Source of the DNA: Janthinobacterium sp. B9-8
GTDB taxonomy: Bacteria > Pseudomonadota > Gammaproteobacteria > Burkholderiales > Chitinibacteraceae
DNA: 64,000 nt
Reading direction: 5' to 3'
NCBI RefSeq assembly: GCF_000969645.2
Contig: NZ_CP014222.1
Coordinates: forward strand, 3,971,740-4,035,739
The notes below the pieces were generated by a model. It had not been told where the DNA came from. It did no database searches and saw only the letters and a list, made by a program, of their open reading frames with translations. The stretch's first letter is position 1, and each line of letters begins with the position of its first letter. Below, one piece after another: positions 8,779-17,616 of this stretch. The position numbers were made by a program, and so were the translations under genes.

Positions 8779-10290
8779 TTATGATTTATTCGTTTTAAAA
8801 AACACCAGCATTGTTTGTACTTGCTGGGCTTGCTCGCTAAGCTGCTCGGCGGTGGCAGAGAGTTGTTCTGATGCGGCGGCATTGGTTTGTAGTAGTTGTG
8901 AAAGCTGGTCGATATTGTGATTGATCTGCTCTAGTTCATGGCTTTGCTCAAAGCTACTGGCTGCGATTTCTTGGACTAAATCGGCGGTTTTTCTAATTGA
9001 TGGCTCAATTTTATTTAATAGCATGCCCGCCGATTCGGCCAGTTGTACGCTGCTGCCTGATAATTCGCCAATTTCTTGGGCTGCGGTTTGGCTACGCTCG
9101 GCTAATCTGCGCACTTCTCCTGCTACAACGGCAAAGCTCTTGCCATTGATACCTGCTCGGGCCGCTTCAATGGCTGCGTTGAGGGCGAGCAGATTGGTTT
9201 GATAGGCAATATCGTCGATTATTTTGATTTCTTTGGCTATTTTTCGCATGGCAAGCACGGTTTGCTGTACGGATTCGCAGCCATTTCTGGCGTCTAAAGA
9301 TGATTGCTGGGCCATGCCATCGGTAATGTGAGCGTTTTGGGTGTTCTGATTAATATTGACGCTTAGAGTATCGATAGAGGCGCTGCTTTCCTCGATATTA
9401 TTCGCGTTTTCAGTGGTGTTTTGGCATAGCGCCAGCGCGGCGCTGGAAACCTCTGCTGAGGATAAGGCGCTGATACTGGCTGCAGTTCTAAGCTCGATGA
9501 CAATATGGTTGAGTTTTTCTACCATCTGGCTCATGGCAAAAAGCAGGCTGCTGTGATCTTTAGGCTGCACGATGACTTTTACACTTAAATCGCCTGCAGC
9601 AACTTGTGTGGCAATATGTGCAGCGTAAGCAGGCTCTCCGCCCAGCTGGCGCAGGATTTGCTGGGTGCTGAACCATACTGCAGCAAGGCCGATGAGAAAG
9701 CCTGAAATGGCCGCAATGACGACCACCCAAAAGATACGGTGGCCCTGGGCATCAATCTGCTTGCGAGCTATTGCGATATCGTTTTCTTCTAGTTTTACCA
9801 ATTTGCTGAGATGCGCCATTGCCGCCTTATAAGCACGGTAGGCATCGCCATTGATAAGGGCATACGCCTCTGTTGGTTGGCCTTGTCTTGTAAGCTTAAA
9901 GGCTTCTTTATCTATTTTTTCAAATTGCAGCAGCTGCTTGCGGGTCTCGTCAATTAAAGCCTTACGGCTATTATCGCTTTCTAGTGCGTATAAGCTTGCT
10001 AAAGCGCTGCGCCCTTTATCTAAATTGATCTGGAATTGTTTCTCGGCATCCGCCTCCATTTGCGTAGTCCAAGCGTGAATTTGATTACGATCATCGGTGG
10101 TCGTGCTATTGATATGAAACGCGGCCTGATTCGCCAGAAACACTCTGCGGGCGTTTTCATCCAATGCAGAAGAGGCAAGGCGGCTGATTGATGAAATAGC
10201 ATGTAAAGAAAGCAGCACAATCAGCATCGTTACCAGCGTAAGTAAGCCTGCTGGCAGCATGATTTTCCAGATAATCTTCAGGTCCCGCAT
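8779..10290 (-). CDS. Methyl-accepting chemotaxis protein
   Basis: A transmembrane chemoreceptor that senses a ligand with its periplasmic domain and controls CheA/CheW. A first membrane helix lies near residues 9-31, followed by about 155 periplasmic residues (mostly helical, probably a four-helix bundle). A second helix (about 190-210) leads into a short HAMP-like segment (LGGEPAYAAHIATQVAAGDLS). The cytoplasmic signalling domain contains the hairpin-tip signature NLLALNAAIEAARAG...FAVVAGEVRRLAERS. I chose the ATG at 10290 because AAAGGAG lies 10 nt upstream; the GTG at 10299 would abut that site. There is no C-terminal NWETF-type tether. The ligand is unknown. Confidence 0.93.
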   Translation of the reverse strand: MRDLKIIWKIMLPAGLLTLVTMLIVLLSLHAISSISRLASSALDENARRVFLANQAAFHINSTTTDDRNQIHAWTTQMEADAEKQFQINLDKGRSALASLYALESDNSRKALIDETRKQLLQFEKIDKEAFKLTRQGQPTEAYALINGDAYRAYKAAMAHLSKLVKLEENDIAIARKQIDAQGHRIFWVVVIAAISGFLIGLAAVWFSTQQILRQLGGEPAYAAHIATQVAAGDLSVKVIVQPKDHSSLLFAMSQMVEKLNHIVIELRTAASISALSSAEVSSAALALCQNTTENANNIEESSASIDTLSVNINQNTQNAHITDGMAQQSSLDARNGCESVQQTVLAMRKIAKEIKIIDDIAYQTNLLALNAAIEAARAGINGKSFAVVAGEVRRLAERSQTAAQEIGELSGSSVQLAESAGMLLNKIEPSIRKTADLVQEIAASSFEQSHELEQINHNIDQLSQLLQTNAAASEQLSATAEQLSEQAQQVQTMLVFFKTNKS

Positions 10291-10512
10291 ACGCCACACT
10301 CTCCTTTTACCTATGTAGATTAGCTGGCGTCTTGCTTACTTGCTGTTTTACCTTGCTTAAATACTCCTTATTTCCTTCGTCGCATGCCTTGTGCCTAGCC
10401 GTTTTTCGGCTCAGCGTAATTGTGAATCAAACGCCAACAGACCCTAGGGTTCAAAGCAATTGCACTTGCTATGCAAGCTGGCATGATAAGTATTCTTACC
10501 TATAGAGATCCT

Positions 10513-12006
10513 ATGCAAATGAGCCAAACCGCTTACCAAGCTGTGCTTGCAACTTTCACCCGTATTTATCGCTACGAGCATCTGGGCTCTTTGGCTAGCT
10601 GGGATCAGGCTGCCATGATGCCGTCTAAAGGCAATGATGCACGTGGTGCAGCAATGGCTGAGCTGGACGTGCTGATCCATAACACGCTGACCGACCCGGC
10701 ATTGGCCGGGTTGATCAAGGCGGCAGAGCTGGGGGATTTAAGCGAGGTAGAACAAGCCAGCTTGCGTGAAATTAAGCGCGACTGGGAGCAGGCCAATTTG
10801 CTGCCTGCCAGCTTGGTAGAAGCCAAGACACTGGTAGGATCGCATTGCTCACACGAGTGGCGTACTCAGCGATCCAATAATGATTGGCAGGGTTTTTTAG
10901 CCAATTTTCGCGAAGTAGTGCGTTTATCTCGCGAAGAAGCACAGCTTCTGGCCGGGGAAACCGGTTTATCGCCTTACGAAGCGCTATTGAATAAATATGA
11001 GCCGGGCATGAACTGTGCAGAGTTGGATTGTATTTTTGGCGATGTAAAAAGCTGGTTGCCTGGTCTGATTCGCCAAGCGATGGAGCAGCAAGGCTCAGAG
11101 CAACTGATTGCAGCGACTGGCCCGTTTGCGGTCGAAAAACAACGCGCCTTGGGCCTGGAAGTGATGGCCTTGCTGGGTTTTGATTTTGAAGGCGGTCGTC
11201 TTGATGTATCAAACCACCCTTTCTGCGGTGGCGTTCCGGAAGACGTGCGTATTACTACCCGCTATCGCGAAGATGATTTTATGCAAAGCATGATGGGCAT
11301 TGTGCATGAAACCGGCCATGCCCGTTACGAGCAAAATCTACCGCGTGAAACGGTCGCTTTGCCGGTTGGCCGTGCTCGTTCAATGGGCATTCACGAAAGC
11401 CAGAGCTTATCGTTTGAAATGCAATTAGGCCGCAACCCAGCGTTTTTGGCGCTGATTAGCCCGCTGGTTAAAAAGCATTTAGGCGATCAGCCTGCGTTTG
11501 AGGCGGCCAATTTAGCCAAAATGTACACCCGTGTTCGCCCTGATTTTATTCGCGTCGATGCGGATGAGCTGACTTACCCTGCACACGTAATTTTGCGCTA
11601 CGAAATTGAACGTGCGCTGATCGATGGCGAGATCGAAGCCGACGATGTGCCAGCCTTGTGGGATGAAAAGATGCAGGCCTATTTGGGCGTGGATACCAAG
11701 GGCAATTTTAAAAATGGTTGCTTGCAAGATATTCACTGGACCGATGGCGCATTTGGTTATTTTCCAAGCTACACCTTGGGCGCAATGTATGCCGCGCAGT
11801 ATTTTGCGGCGATTCGCAAGCTGCACCCGGATGTGGACGAACGCATTGCTGCGGGTGATTTAGAGCCGATCTTTAGCTGGCTGAACGCCAATATCTGGCG
11901 CCAGGCCAGTCAGTGGGAAACCGGTGATTTAGTCCGTCGCGCCACAGGCGAATCGCTTAATCCCGCGCATTTCCGCAAGCATCTAGAGCAGCGATATCTG
12001 GCTTAA
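10513..12006 (+). CDS. Metallocarboxypeptidase, family M32 (Taq carboxypeptidase)
   Basis: A zinc carboxypeptidase that removes C-terminal residues from peptides; bacterial members are cytosolic. The 497-aa product carries the HExxH-type motif HETGH (in GIVHETGHARYEQ) and downstream family motifs including GIHESQSLSFE and HVILRYEIERALIDG, with the IRVDADELTYPAH segment typical of M32. The ATG at 10513 gives the family length; the frame extends to 10471, but those 14 residues look non-homologous and no convincing Shine-Dalgarno marks either start. It is divergent from the chemoreceptor gene. Confidence 0.93.
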   Translation: MQMSQTAYQAVLATFTRIYRYEHLGSLASWDQAAMMPSKGNDARGAAMAELDVLIHNTLTDPALAGLIKAAELGDLSEVEQASLREIKRDWEQANLLPASLVEAKTLVGSHCSHEWRTQRSNNDWQGFLANFREVVRLSREEAQLLAGETGLSPYEALLNKYEPGMNCAELDCIFGDVKSWLPGLIRQAMEQQGSEQLIAATGPFAVEKQRALGLEVMALLGFDFEGGRLDVSNHPFCGGVPEDVRITTRYREDDFMQSMMGIVHETGHARYEQNLPRETVALPVGRARSMGIHESQSLSFEMQLGRNPAFLALISPLVKKHLGDQPAFEAANLAKMYTRVRPDFIRVDADELTYPAHVILRYEIERALIDGEIEADDVPALWDEKMQAYLGVDTKGNFKNGCLQDIHWTDGAFGYFPSYTLGAMYAAQYFAAIRKLHPDVDERIAAGDLEPIFSWLNANIWRQASQWETGDLVRRATGESLNPAHFRKHLEQRYLA

Positions 12007-12015
12007 CCAAGTCGT

Positions 12016-12094
12016 TTTGTAGGGTGTGAAACGACGAAGTCGTTACGCACCGAGAGTCGGTGCGCAAGAAAAACGAATGTACACCCTACGAAAA
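12016..12094. repeat. Palindromic intergenic element, copy 2
   Basis: Outer ends TTTGTAGGGTGT and ACACCCTACGAAA are inverted. Inside is a perfect 8-bp hairpin, CGCACCGA / TCGGTGCG (12046-12053 and 12057-12064). It occupies most of the gap between the M32 peptidase and glmU and resembles the copy at 17356-17431. Confidence 0.75.
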
Positions 12095-12266
12095 ATCGGC
12101 TTTTGCACTGTTTCTTGTCATAAAGGATGCCTAGAGAGGATGAGTACTACTCGCCCTTGCGAGTACTCCAAATAGATGGCCTAAAGTGTTCGCATTACGC
12201 ATTGACGCGGGTTTGTAGCGAAAAAAGGGTTAAAATAATGTCTTTTAGCTTACTAGGTCTTGTCGT

Positions 12267-13634
12267 ATGAGCGCTTTGCTTGATGTAGTTGTTCTCGCTG
12301 CCGGCCAAGGCAAGCGTATGTACTCCAAAATGCCTAAGGTTTTGCATCGCTTGGCGGGCAAGCCGCTGTTGGGGCATGTGCTTGATACTGCACGACATTT
12401 AAAACCGAGCAAGCTGGTGGTGGTTTATGGCCATGGTGGCCAGCAGGTACAAGAAGAGCTGTTAGGTAGCAAAGATCTAGCTTGGGCACATCAGGCCGAG
12501 CAGTTGGGCACGGGTCACGCGTTGGCGCAGGCTTTGCCGCATTTGCAGGGTGAAACCACGCTGATGCTATACGGCGATGTGCCTTTAACTCGTTTAGCTA
12601 CGCTGCAAGCGCTGTTAGCAGCAAGCAGCCAGGGTAAATTAGGGATCCTGACGGATATCCTGGACGATGCCACCGGCTATGGCCGTATTGTTCGCGATGC
12701 AGAGGGTAAGGTGACCTGCATCGTTGAGCAAAAAGACGCAAGCCCTGAGCAAGCCGCCATTAAAGAAATGAATACCGGAATTTTAGTGCTGCCAACAGCC
12801 AAGCTGGCAGGCTGGCTTTCCGAGCTTAAAAACGATAATGCACAGGGCGAATATTACGCCACCGATTTGATTGCTCTTGCTGTGCGTGATGGCGTTGAAA
12901 TTGCTACCGTGCATCCGAAGGAGCACTGGGAAGCTGAAGGCATTAATAATAAGGTGCAACTGGCCCAGCTAGAACGCATTCATCAAGCCGAGATCGCCCA
13001 ATCACTGTTGCTGGCAGGTGTTAGCCTGATTGATCCGGCGCGTATTGATGTACGCGGCACGCTGCGTCATGGCATGGATGTGATTATCGATGTGAATTGC
13101 GTGTTTGAAGGTGAAGTGCTGCTGGGTGAAAATGTACGAATCGGTGCAAATTGCGTTTTAAAGAATGTAACGATAAATGACGACACCATCATTCACCCAT
13201 TTAGCCATCTAGAAGACGCGGTAGTTGGCAAGGGCAATCTGATTGGCCCGTTTGCCCGTCTGCGCCCCGGTGCCGAGCTGGCTGACGATGTGCATATCGG
13301 CAACTTTGTAGAAATTAAAAAAGCCACTATTGGGCAAGGCTCCAAAGTAAATCACCTGAGCTATATCGGCGATACCACCATGGGTAGCAAGGTGAATGTG
13401 GGCGCGGGCACCATTACGGCCAATTACGATGGTATTAATAAATTCCGCACCGTGATTGAAGACGAAGTACGCATTGGTTCGAATAATGTGCTGGTAGCTC
13501 CCGTCACCATCGGTGAAGGCGCAACGACAGGCGCAGGATCGGTGATCGGCAAAAATGCACCGGCTGGCGAGTTGACTGTGGCACGAGCCAAGCAGGTGAC
13601 GATTTATGGCTGGCAGCGGCCGGTGAAGAAGTAA
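12267..13634 (+). CDS. glmU: Bifunctional GlmU: GlcN-1-P acetyltransferase / UDP-GlcNAc pyrophosphorylase
   Basis: GlmU makes UDP-GlcNAc for peptidoglycan and LPS in two cytosolic steps. The 455-aa product has the N-terminal nucleotidyltransferase signature LAAGQGKRMYSKMPKVLH (residues 11-28) and YGDVPL as the metal-binding segment. From about residue 250 it turns into a left-handed beta-helix of hexapeptide repeats (IGNFVEIKKATIG, VGAGTITANYDG), which is the acetyltransferase. Length and domain order are normal. It is a single gene with repeat elements on both sides. Confidence 0.97.
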   Translation: MSALLDVVVLAAGQGKRMYSKMPKVLHRLAGKPLLGHVLDTARHLKPSKLVVVYGHGGQQVQEELLGSKDLAWAHQAEQLGTGHALAQALPHLQGETTLMLYGDVPLTRLATLQALLAASSQGKLGILTDILDDATGYGRIVRDAEGKVTCIVEQKDASPEQAAIKEMNTGILVLPTAKLAGWLSELKNDNAQGEYYATDLIALAVRDGVEIATVHPKEHWEAEGINNKVQLAQLERIHQAEIAQSLLLAGVSLIDPARIDVRGTLRHGMDVIIDVNCVFEGEVLLGENVRIGANCVLKNVTINDDTIIHPFSHLEDAVVGKGNLIGPFARLRPGAELADDVHIGNFVEIKKATIGQGSKVNHLSYIGDTTMGSKVNVGAGTITANYDGINKFRTVIEDEVRIGSNNVLVAPVTIGEGATTGAGSVIGKNAPAGELTVARAKQVTIYGWQRPVKK

Positions 13635-13658
13635 GGCTCGGGGATATTAAGACCCAAT

Positions 13659-13797
13659 GTAGGATGGGTGGAGCCGTTTTTTGGCGATACCCATCAATCA
13701 CAAGCCGATGAGTATTTCCCTGTTCCTCCTATGGCTGATGGGTATCGCTCTACGTGCGTTGTCTTTTTTCGCTCAGTGAAAGCTCCACCCATCCTAT
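13659..13797. repeat. Palindromic intergenic element, copy 3 (nested inverted repeats)
   Basis: Outer arms GTAGGATGGGTGGAGC (13659-13674) and GCTCCACCCATCCTAT (13782-13797) are inverted. A second inner pair, GCGATACCCATCA (13684-13696) and TGATGGGTATCGC (13736-13748), lies inside. The whole 139-bp unit fills the gap between convergent glmU and the pseudouridine synthase gene and could fold as a long cruciform or act as a bidirectional terminator. Confidence 0.75.
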
Positions 13798-13801
13798 AAT
13801 G

Positions 13802-14710
13802 CTATTCAGGCCAGCTGAGTTCCCGCTGGCTTTCAAAGCGCCTGTTTTCACCTGTAAACGGATCTACAAACTCAATGGCCCGCGCTAATAATTGCAGAGG
13901 GCGACTGAAGTCGTCGCCTTTTTCGGGTAGTAATTCGGGATACCAAGGGTCATTTAAGATTGGCACGCCCAAGGCGCTTAAATGGGTGCGTAGCTGGTGC
14001 TTTTTGCCGGTGTGCGGTTTAAGGCGATAGCGTGCCCACGCACCGCGTTGCTCGATCAGCTCGATATAGGTTTCGCTATTAGGCTCGCCTGGGGCTTCTT
14101 CCATGGTGAACATGCCCTGTTGTTCCTGCATAAAGCTGCGATGCACACGGGGTAGCTCCAAATCAGCACGAAACGGCGCAATCGCCTCGTATTCCTTTGC
14201 TACATCCCGCTCTGAAAACAGCGCGTGGTAGCCAGCGCGGCAGGCCGGATCGAGGCTGAACAACATAATCCCTGCGGTTTCTCTATCTAAGCGATGAATC
14301 GGCGCAATGTCGGGTGCACCTAGCGACTTACGTAATCGGGTTAGCAGCGTTTCTTGTAAATAACGCCCAGCCGGAATACAGGCTAAAAAATGCGGCTTAT
14401 CCGCCACTAGCAAGCGCTCATCCTGATAAATAATGTGCTCGGCAAATGGCACAGGTGTTTCTTCGGGCACTTCGCGGTAATACCAAATCCGCCCATTTGG
14501 CTGGTAGCTACTAGCAACATTTAATACTTCACCCTGATGATCGACGATCTCGCCACGCTCTAGACGCCCACGCAAAATTTCTGCAGGCATATGCGGAAAG
14601 CGGGTGATAAGAAACGTCAGCAAATCAGGCCATTGCCCGGCAGGCAGCTGCAAAAAACTCGGGGCAATGCCATCACGATGCGGCAGGGGGGAAGTACGGC
14701 GTTTACTCAT
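13802..14710 (-). CDS. RluA-family pseudouridine synthase
   Basis: Isomerises uridine to pseudouridine in rRNA or tRNA. The 302-aa product has an N-terminal S4-like part (about 30-75), then the catalytic core with PIHRLDRETAGIMLF, whose Asp is the family nucleophile, and the KPHTGKKHQLRTHL motif. I chose the ATG at 14710 (MSKRRTSPLPH); a TTG at 14731 is open but has no support. The exact target cannot be read from the sequence; the divergent N-terminus and the ETYIELIEQRG region fit an RluA/TruC-like subgroup rather than RluC or RluD. Confidence 0.88.
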   Translation of the reverse strand: MSKRRTSPLPHRDGIAPSFLQLPAGQWPDLLTFLITRFPHMPAEILRGRLERGEIVDHQGEVLNVASSYQPNGRIWYYREVPEETPVPFAEHIIYQDERLLVADKPHFLACIPAGRYLQETLLTRLRKSLGAPDIAPIHRLDRETAGIMLFSLDPACRAGYHALFSERDVAKEYEAIAPFRADLELPRVHRSFMQEQQGMFTMEEAPGEPNSETYIELIEQRGAWARYRLKPHTGKKHQLRTHLSALGVPILNDPWYPELLPEKGDDFSRPLQLLARAIEFVDPFTGENRRFESQRELSWPE

Positions 14711-14818
14711 GAGCGGGGCAATCAAAGGCAAAGGAGCTGCAGTTTACGGGGCGGGGGCGGGGAAAGGAACCTTAGCATTGCCTAGAGGAGGAGTTACGCT
14801 CGTGCAGAAACCCAAATC

Positions 14819-15095
14819 TTGAACCACAGAGAGCACGGAGGACACAGAGTTACACAGAGAAAACCGAGGCTTAAATGATGTGCTTGTTTATGAATTTTAA
14901 GCGCTTGGTCAGGAACCAAGCACCGTGGGCCAGTCGCTTTTCTTGCGCACCGCTCTCTGTGCTCGATTGCGTTGCTGTACACCCTATAAAAGGCTAATTT
15001 ATTGAGTTGCTGGATAGAGCAGGCATAAATAACTTGCCAGTTCATTCTAATCCAGAGATTTTCTCCGTGAAACTCCGTGTTCTCCGTGGTTCAAG
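14819..15095. repeat. 277-bp element bounded by ACGGAG-type inverted repeats
   Basis: The left end (from 14819) reads TTGAACCACAGAGAGCACGG and continues with GGACACAGAG. The right end (15058-15095) is its imperfect reverse complement, built on CTCCGTG...GTTCTCCGTGGTTCAA. The middle contains a half copy of the GTAGGGTGT family (TGTACACCCTATAAAA near 14982-14997). No open frame is supported between the ends. This looks like a non-coding mobile or extragenic palindrome. It fills most of the 518-bp gap between the pseudouridine synthase gene and ychF. Confidence 0.65.
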
Positions 15096-15228
15096 ACTTG
15101 GGCTTTTGGGCGGAACACCCGCCGTTTGCCAACGGGATTTGTGCAGGGTGGAAGCGGCATCGGTCACAATCGGGTAAAATCCCGCTTTTAAAGTATATGT
15201 TGGCCGCGATTTGCGGCGAAAGGATGAT

Positions 15229-16320
15229 ATGAGTCTCAAATGCGGCATCGTTGGCCTGCCTAATGTCGGTAAATCGACCCTGTTTAATGCACTGACCAAG
15301 GCCGGTATTGCGGCTGAAAACTATCCTTTTTGCACCATCGAGCCTAACGTCGGCATCGTTGAAGTGCCGGATGTGCGCCTTGCTCAGCTATCTGAGATCG
15401 TTAAGCCACAAAAAATTCAATCGGCGATCGTAGAATTCGTTGATATCGCTGGTCTGGTTGCGGGCGCTTCCAAAGGTGAAGGCTTGGGTAACAAATTCCT
15501 CGCCAATATCCGCGAAACCGACGCGATTGTGAACGTGGTTCGCTGTTTTGAAGACGATAACGTCATCCACGTGAATGGCCGTGTAGACCCAATCGCCGAT
15601 ATCGAAACCATCGGTATCGAGCTGGCACTGGCCGATTTGGCCACAGCAGAAAAAGTATTTACTCGTGATAGCAAAAAAGCCCGCGCAGGCGATAAAGAAG
15701 CCATCCAAATGGTGGCGGTATTAGAAAAGCTCATCCCATTGCTAAATGACGGCAAGCCAGCACGCTCGGCTGGTCTGAGTGATGACGAAGTACTCGCGAT
15801 TAAGTCGCTCTGCCTGATGACCATCAAGCCAGCGATGTACGTGGCCAATGTGGCCGAAGACGGCTTCAAAAATAATCCGCTGCTCGATCGCTTGGTGGCC
15901 CATGCCGCTCTAGAGGGCGCACCGGTGGTAGCCGTATGTGCCGCCATCGAAGCTGAAATTGCCGAGTTGGATGACGCCGACAAGCAAGAATTCCTCGCCG
16001 AGCTAGGCCTAGAAGAGCCAGGCCTGAACCGCCTGATTCGCGTTGGCTACGATTTACTTGGCCTGCAAACTTACTTTACCGCTGGCGTAAAAGAAGTACG
16101 TGCTTGGACGATCCACAAAGGCGACACCGGCCCACAAGCCGCTGGCGTGATCCACACCGACTTCGAACGCGGCTTTATCCGCGCCCAAACCATCGCTTTT
16201 GAAGACTTCATCCAATACAAGGGTGAACAAGGCGCAAAAGAAGCGGGCAAGATGCGTGCAGAAGGGAAAGAGTATGTAGTGAAAGATGGCGATGTGTTGA
16301 ATTTCTTGTTCAATGTGTAA
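15229..16320 (+). CDS. ychF: Redox-regulated ribosome-associated GTPase/ATPase YchF (Obg family)
   Basis: A universally conserved P-loop NTPase that binds ribosomes and is linked to stress responses. E. coli and human members prefer ATP. The 363-aa product has the G1 motif GLPNVGKST at residues 8-16 and the G3-like VDIAGLVAGASKGEGLGN. The C-terminal TGS domain occupies about 280-363 (FTAGVKEVRAWTIHKG...GDVLNFLFNV). The ATG at 15229 follows AAAGGATGAT; the frame is open to 15211 but those six codons are not conserved. Confidence 0.96.
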   Translation: MSLKCGIVGLPNVGKSTLFNALTKAGIAAENYPFCTIEPNVGIVEVPDVRLAQLSEIVKPQKIQSAIVEFVDIAGLVAGASKGEGLGNKFLANIRETDAIVNVVRCFEDDNVIHVNGRVDPIADIETIGIELALADLATAEKVFTRDSKKARAGDKEAIQMVAVLEKLIPLLNDGKPARSAGLSDDEVLAIKSLCLMTIKPAMYVANVAEDGFKNNPLLDRLVAHAALEGAPVVAVCAAIEAEIAELDDADKQEFLAELGLEEPGLNRLIRVGYDLLGLQTYFTAGVKEVRAWTIHKGDTGPQAAGVIHTDFERGFIRAQTIAFEDFIQYKGEQGAKEAGKMRAEGKEYVVKDGDVLNFLFNV

Positions 16321-16358
16321 AGCCTGATCAGCAATTGATGAATTAATTGCCTGAATAT

Positions 16359-16388
16359 AAAAAGCCCAGCGGATAAAGCTGGGCTTTT
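16359..16388. terminator. Bidirectional intrinsic terminator between ychF and the barrel-protein gene
   Basis: An 11-bp stem AAAAGCCCAGC / GCTGGGCTTTT with a 7-nt loop sits between convergent genes. It has T-tracts on both strands, so it can terminate from both sides. Confidence 0.88.
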
Positions 16389-16397
16389 ATTTGTGGA

Positions 16398-16883
16398 TTA
16401 AAAATCCCAGCGTAATTGCAAGGTGGCGATGCTTTTTGATTTATTTTTACTGTTAAATGCTTTTGCATCGGGCACATAGCCAAGCTCGATTGCTATATTT
16501 TTATAAGAAGCATAAATAAAGGGTAAAGCGACTGCACCATTTTGATGAGGGCTATTTAAATAGCCACCCATGATAGCCAAACCTGCCCTAAAAGAATCAT
16601 TAATAGGCCAATCTTGCCGTATACCCACTGTGGCATAGGCTGCCGTATCAGAATAAGAATCCCGATAAACCCCTGCCCGCACAAATGGCTTTCCCCAATC
16701 CTGTGTTTTAGCAGACCACTCGATGCCAAGTCCGGGATTAAATTCATTGTAATCACAAGTATTGCCTTTTTTCTTTTCGCAGCCAAAATGTTTGGATAGG
16801 CCATTTACAGTCATTGCAACATCAGCAAAGGCGGTTTGATTGAATAGGCAGAGCAGTGCTGCTATTAAAGAAAAGTGACGCAT
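16398..16883 (-). CDS. Putative small outer-membrane beta-barrel protein
   Basis: 161 aa with a clear signal peptide (MRHFSLIAALLCLFNQTAFA, cleavage probably before DVAMT). The mature part has alternating amphipathic strands and ends in RWDF, a terminal aromatic typical of barrels inserted by the BAM complex. Two cysteines (in FGCEKKKGNTCDY) could form a disulfide in a loop. The FNPGLGIEW and GGYLNSPHQNG segments resemble small PagP/acyloxyacyl-hydrolase-sized barrels, but I cannot place it in a named family and no catalytic residues are obvious. The start at 16883 has GGGGA upstream; the longer open frame to 16973 would bury the signal peptide. Confidence 0.7.
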   Translation of the reverse strand: MRHFSLIAALLCLFNQTAFADVAMTVNGLSKHFGCEKKKGNTCDYNEFNPGLGIEWSAKTQDWGKPFVRAGVYRDSYSDTAAYATVGIRQDWPINDSFRAGLAIMGGYLNSPHQNGAVALPFIYASYKNIAIELGYVPDAKAFNSKNKSKSIATLQLRWDF

Positions 16884-17296
16884 GTATTCCCCTGCGTATT
16901 TATTACCCAGCCGAAATCCGTCATGCAAAACGGCCTTAGCAAAGTAATTAGTCGATGTTCTATGAGATATCAAGTAAGCCGCATATTTTTTTAGAAAAAT
17001 GTGTGTTTTATATTTTTTGGCTTTACTCGTTTTTATATATTAGGTCAAAAAAATAACGGGCGCGGGATTTTAATAGAATTTAATTTCAATTAATTTTAAA
17101 TAAGCGAATGGATAGGGAAATACAGGCAAGGCTTTAGACAAGGTGACCACTAGGGTATGCCATAGCTTGTAAGCTAATCTCGGGAGTGTAAGGGGTCTAT
17201 GTTAAAAGCAGGTTACAAGTTGTTCGCGTGGGTTTGGGTGCGTCAGCCTTAGCAAGTTAGGAAAAACTAGCGTAAGCCAAGGTTATGCAGCGCATC

Positions 17297-17515
17297 TTTT
17301 GTAGGGTGGGTGAAGTCTAACCCTATCAACTTAAGGTCAAAGCAAAGTATGGTTTTTCGTAGGGTGTGCAAGTTAGTTTTCTTGCGCACCAGCTTTCTGG
17401 GCTCTGGCTTCGTCGTTGTACACCCTACGAATATTGATTTAATTTATGAAGCCTAAGTTGATAGGATTGGAGTGCAATCCGCGAGCAATGCTGAAAAGTA
17501 CGCAACGCCCTATGC
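17297..17515. repeat. Nested palindromic elements, copies 4 and 5
   Basis: An inner copy (17356-17431) has ends TTCGTAGGGTGT and ACACCCTACGAA. It is bracketed by inverted CCTATCAACTTAAG (from 17322) and CCTAAGTTGATAGG (ending about 17467). Outside that, a GTAGGGTGGGTG end (about 17300) faces a degenerate copy of the 8638-8702 element that retains CGCGAGCAATGCTGAAAAGT (17480-17499). One element appears to have inserted into another. Confidence 0.65.
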
Positions 17516-17530
17516 TGGTAATCCCCATGC

Positions 17531-17574
17531 GGCGTAATACAGCCAAGCAAAAAAATGCTTGGCTGTATTACGCC
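17531..17574 (-). terminator. Perfect 19-bp hairpin downstream of kpsS (putative terminator)
   Basis: Arms GGCGTAATACAGCCAAGCA (17531-17549) and its exact reverse complement (17556-17574) enclose a 6-nt A loop (T loop on the minus strand). It begins 43 nt past the kpsS stop, so it probably ends the capsule transcript or protects its 3' end. There is no T-tract after the stem on the minus strand, so intrinsic termination is uncertain. Confidence 0.5.
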
Positions 17575-17616
17575 CTGCGATGAGCGTCAGGTGGTGTCAG
17601 GGGGGATTGCGTCGCA

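Larger units (their letters stand above)
16884..17616. other. Gene-poor 730-bp region with nested repeat elements
   Basis: No convincing gene. The first 230 bp (to about 17110) is AT-rich and may hold the promoter of the leftward barrel-protein gene. The second half is packed with extragenic palindromes, listed separately. The region separates the barrel-protein gene from the 3' end of the capsule operon. Confidence 0.6.

Noticed and set aside
12202..12240. TTGACG...TAAAAT as a glmU promoter
   Set aside because: The spacing between the two boxes is well over 20 bp, too long for a standard sigma-70 promoter, so it was not listed.
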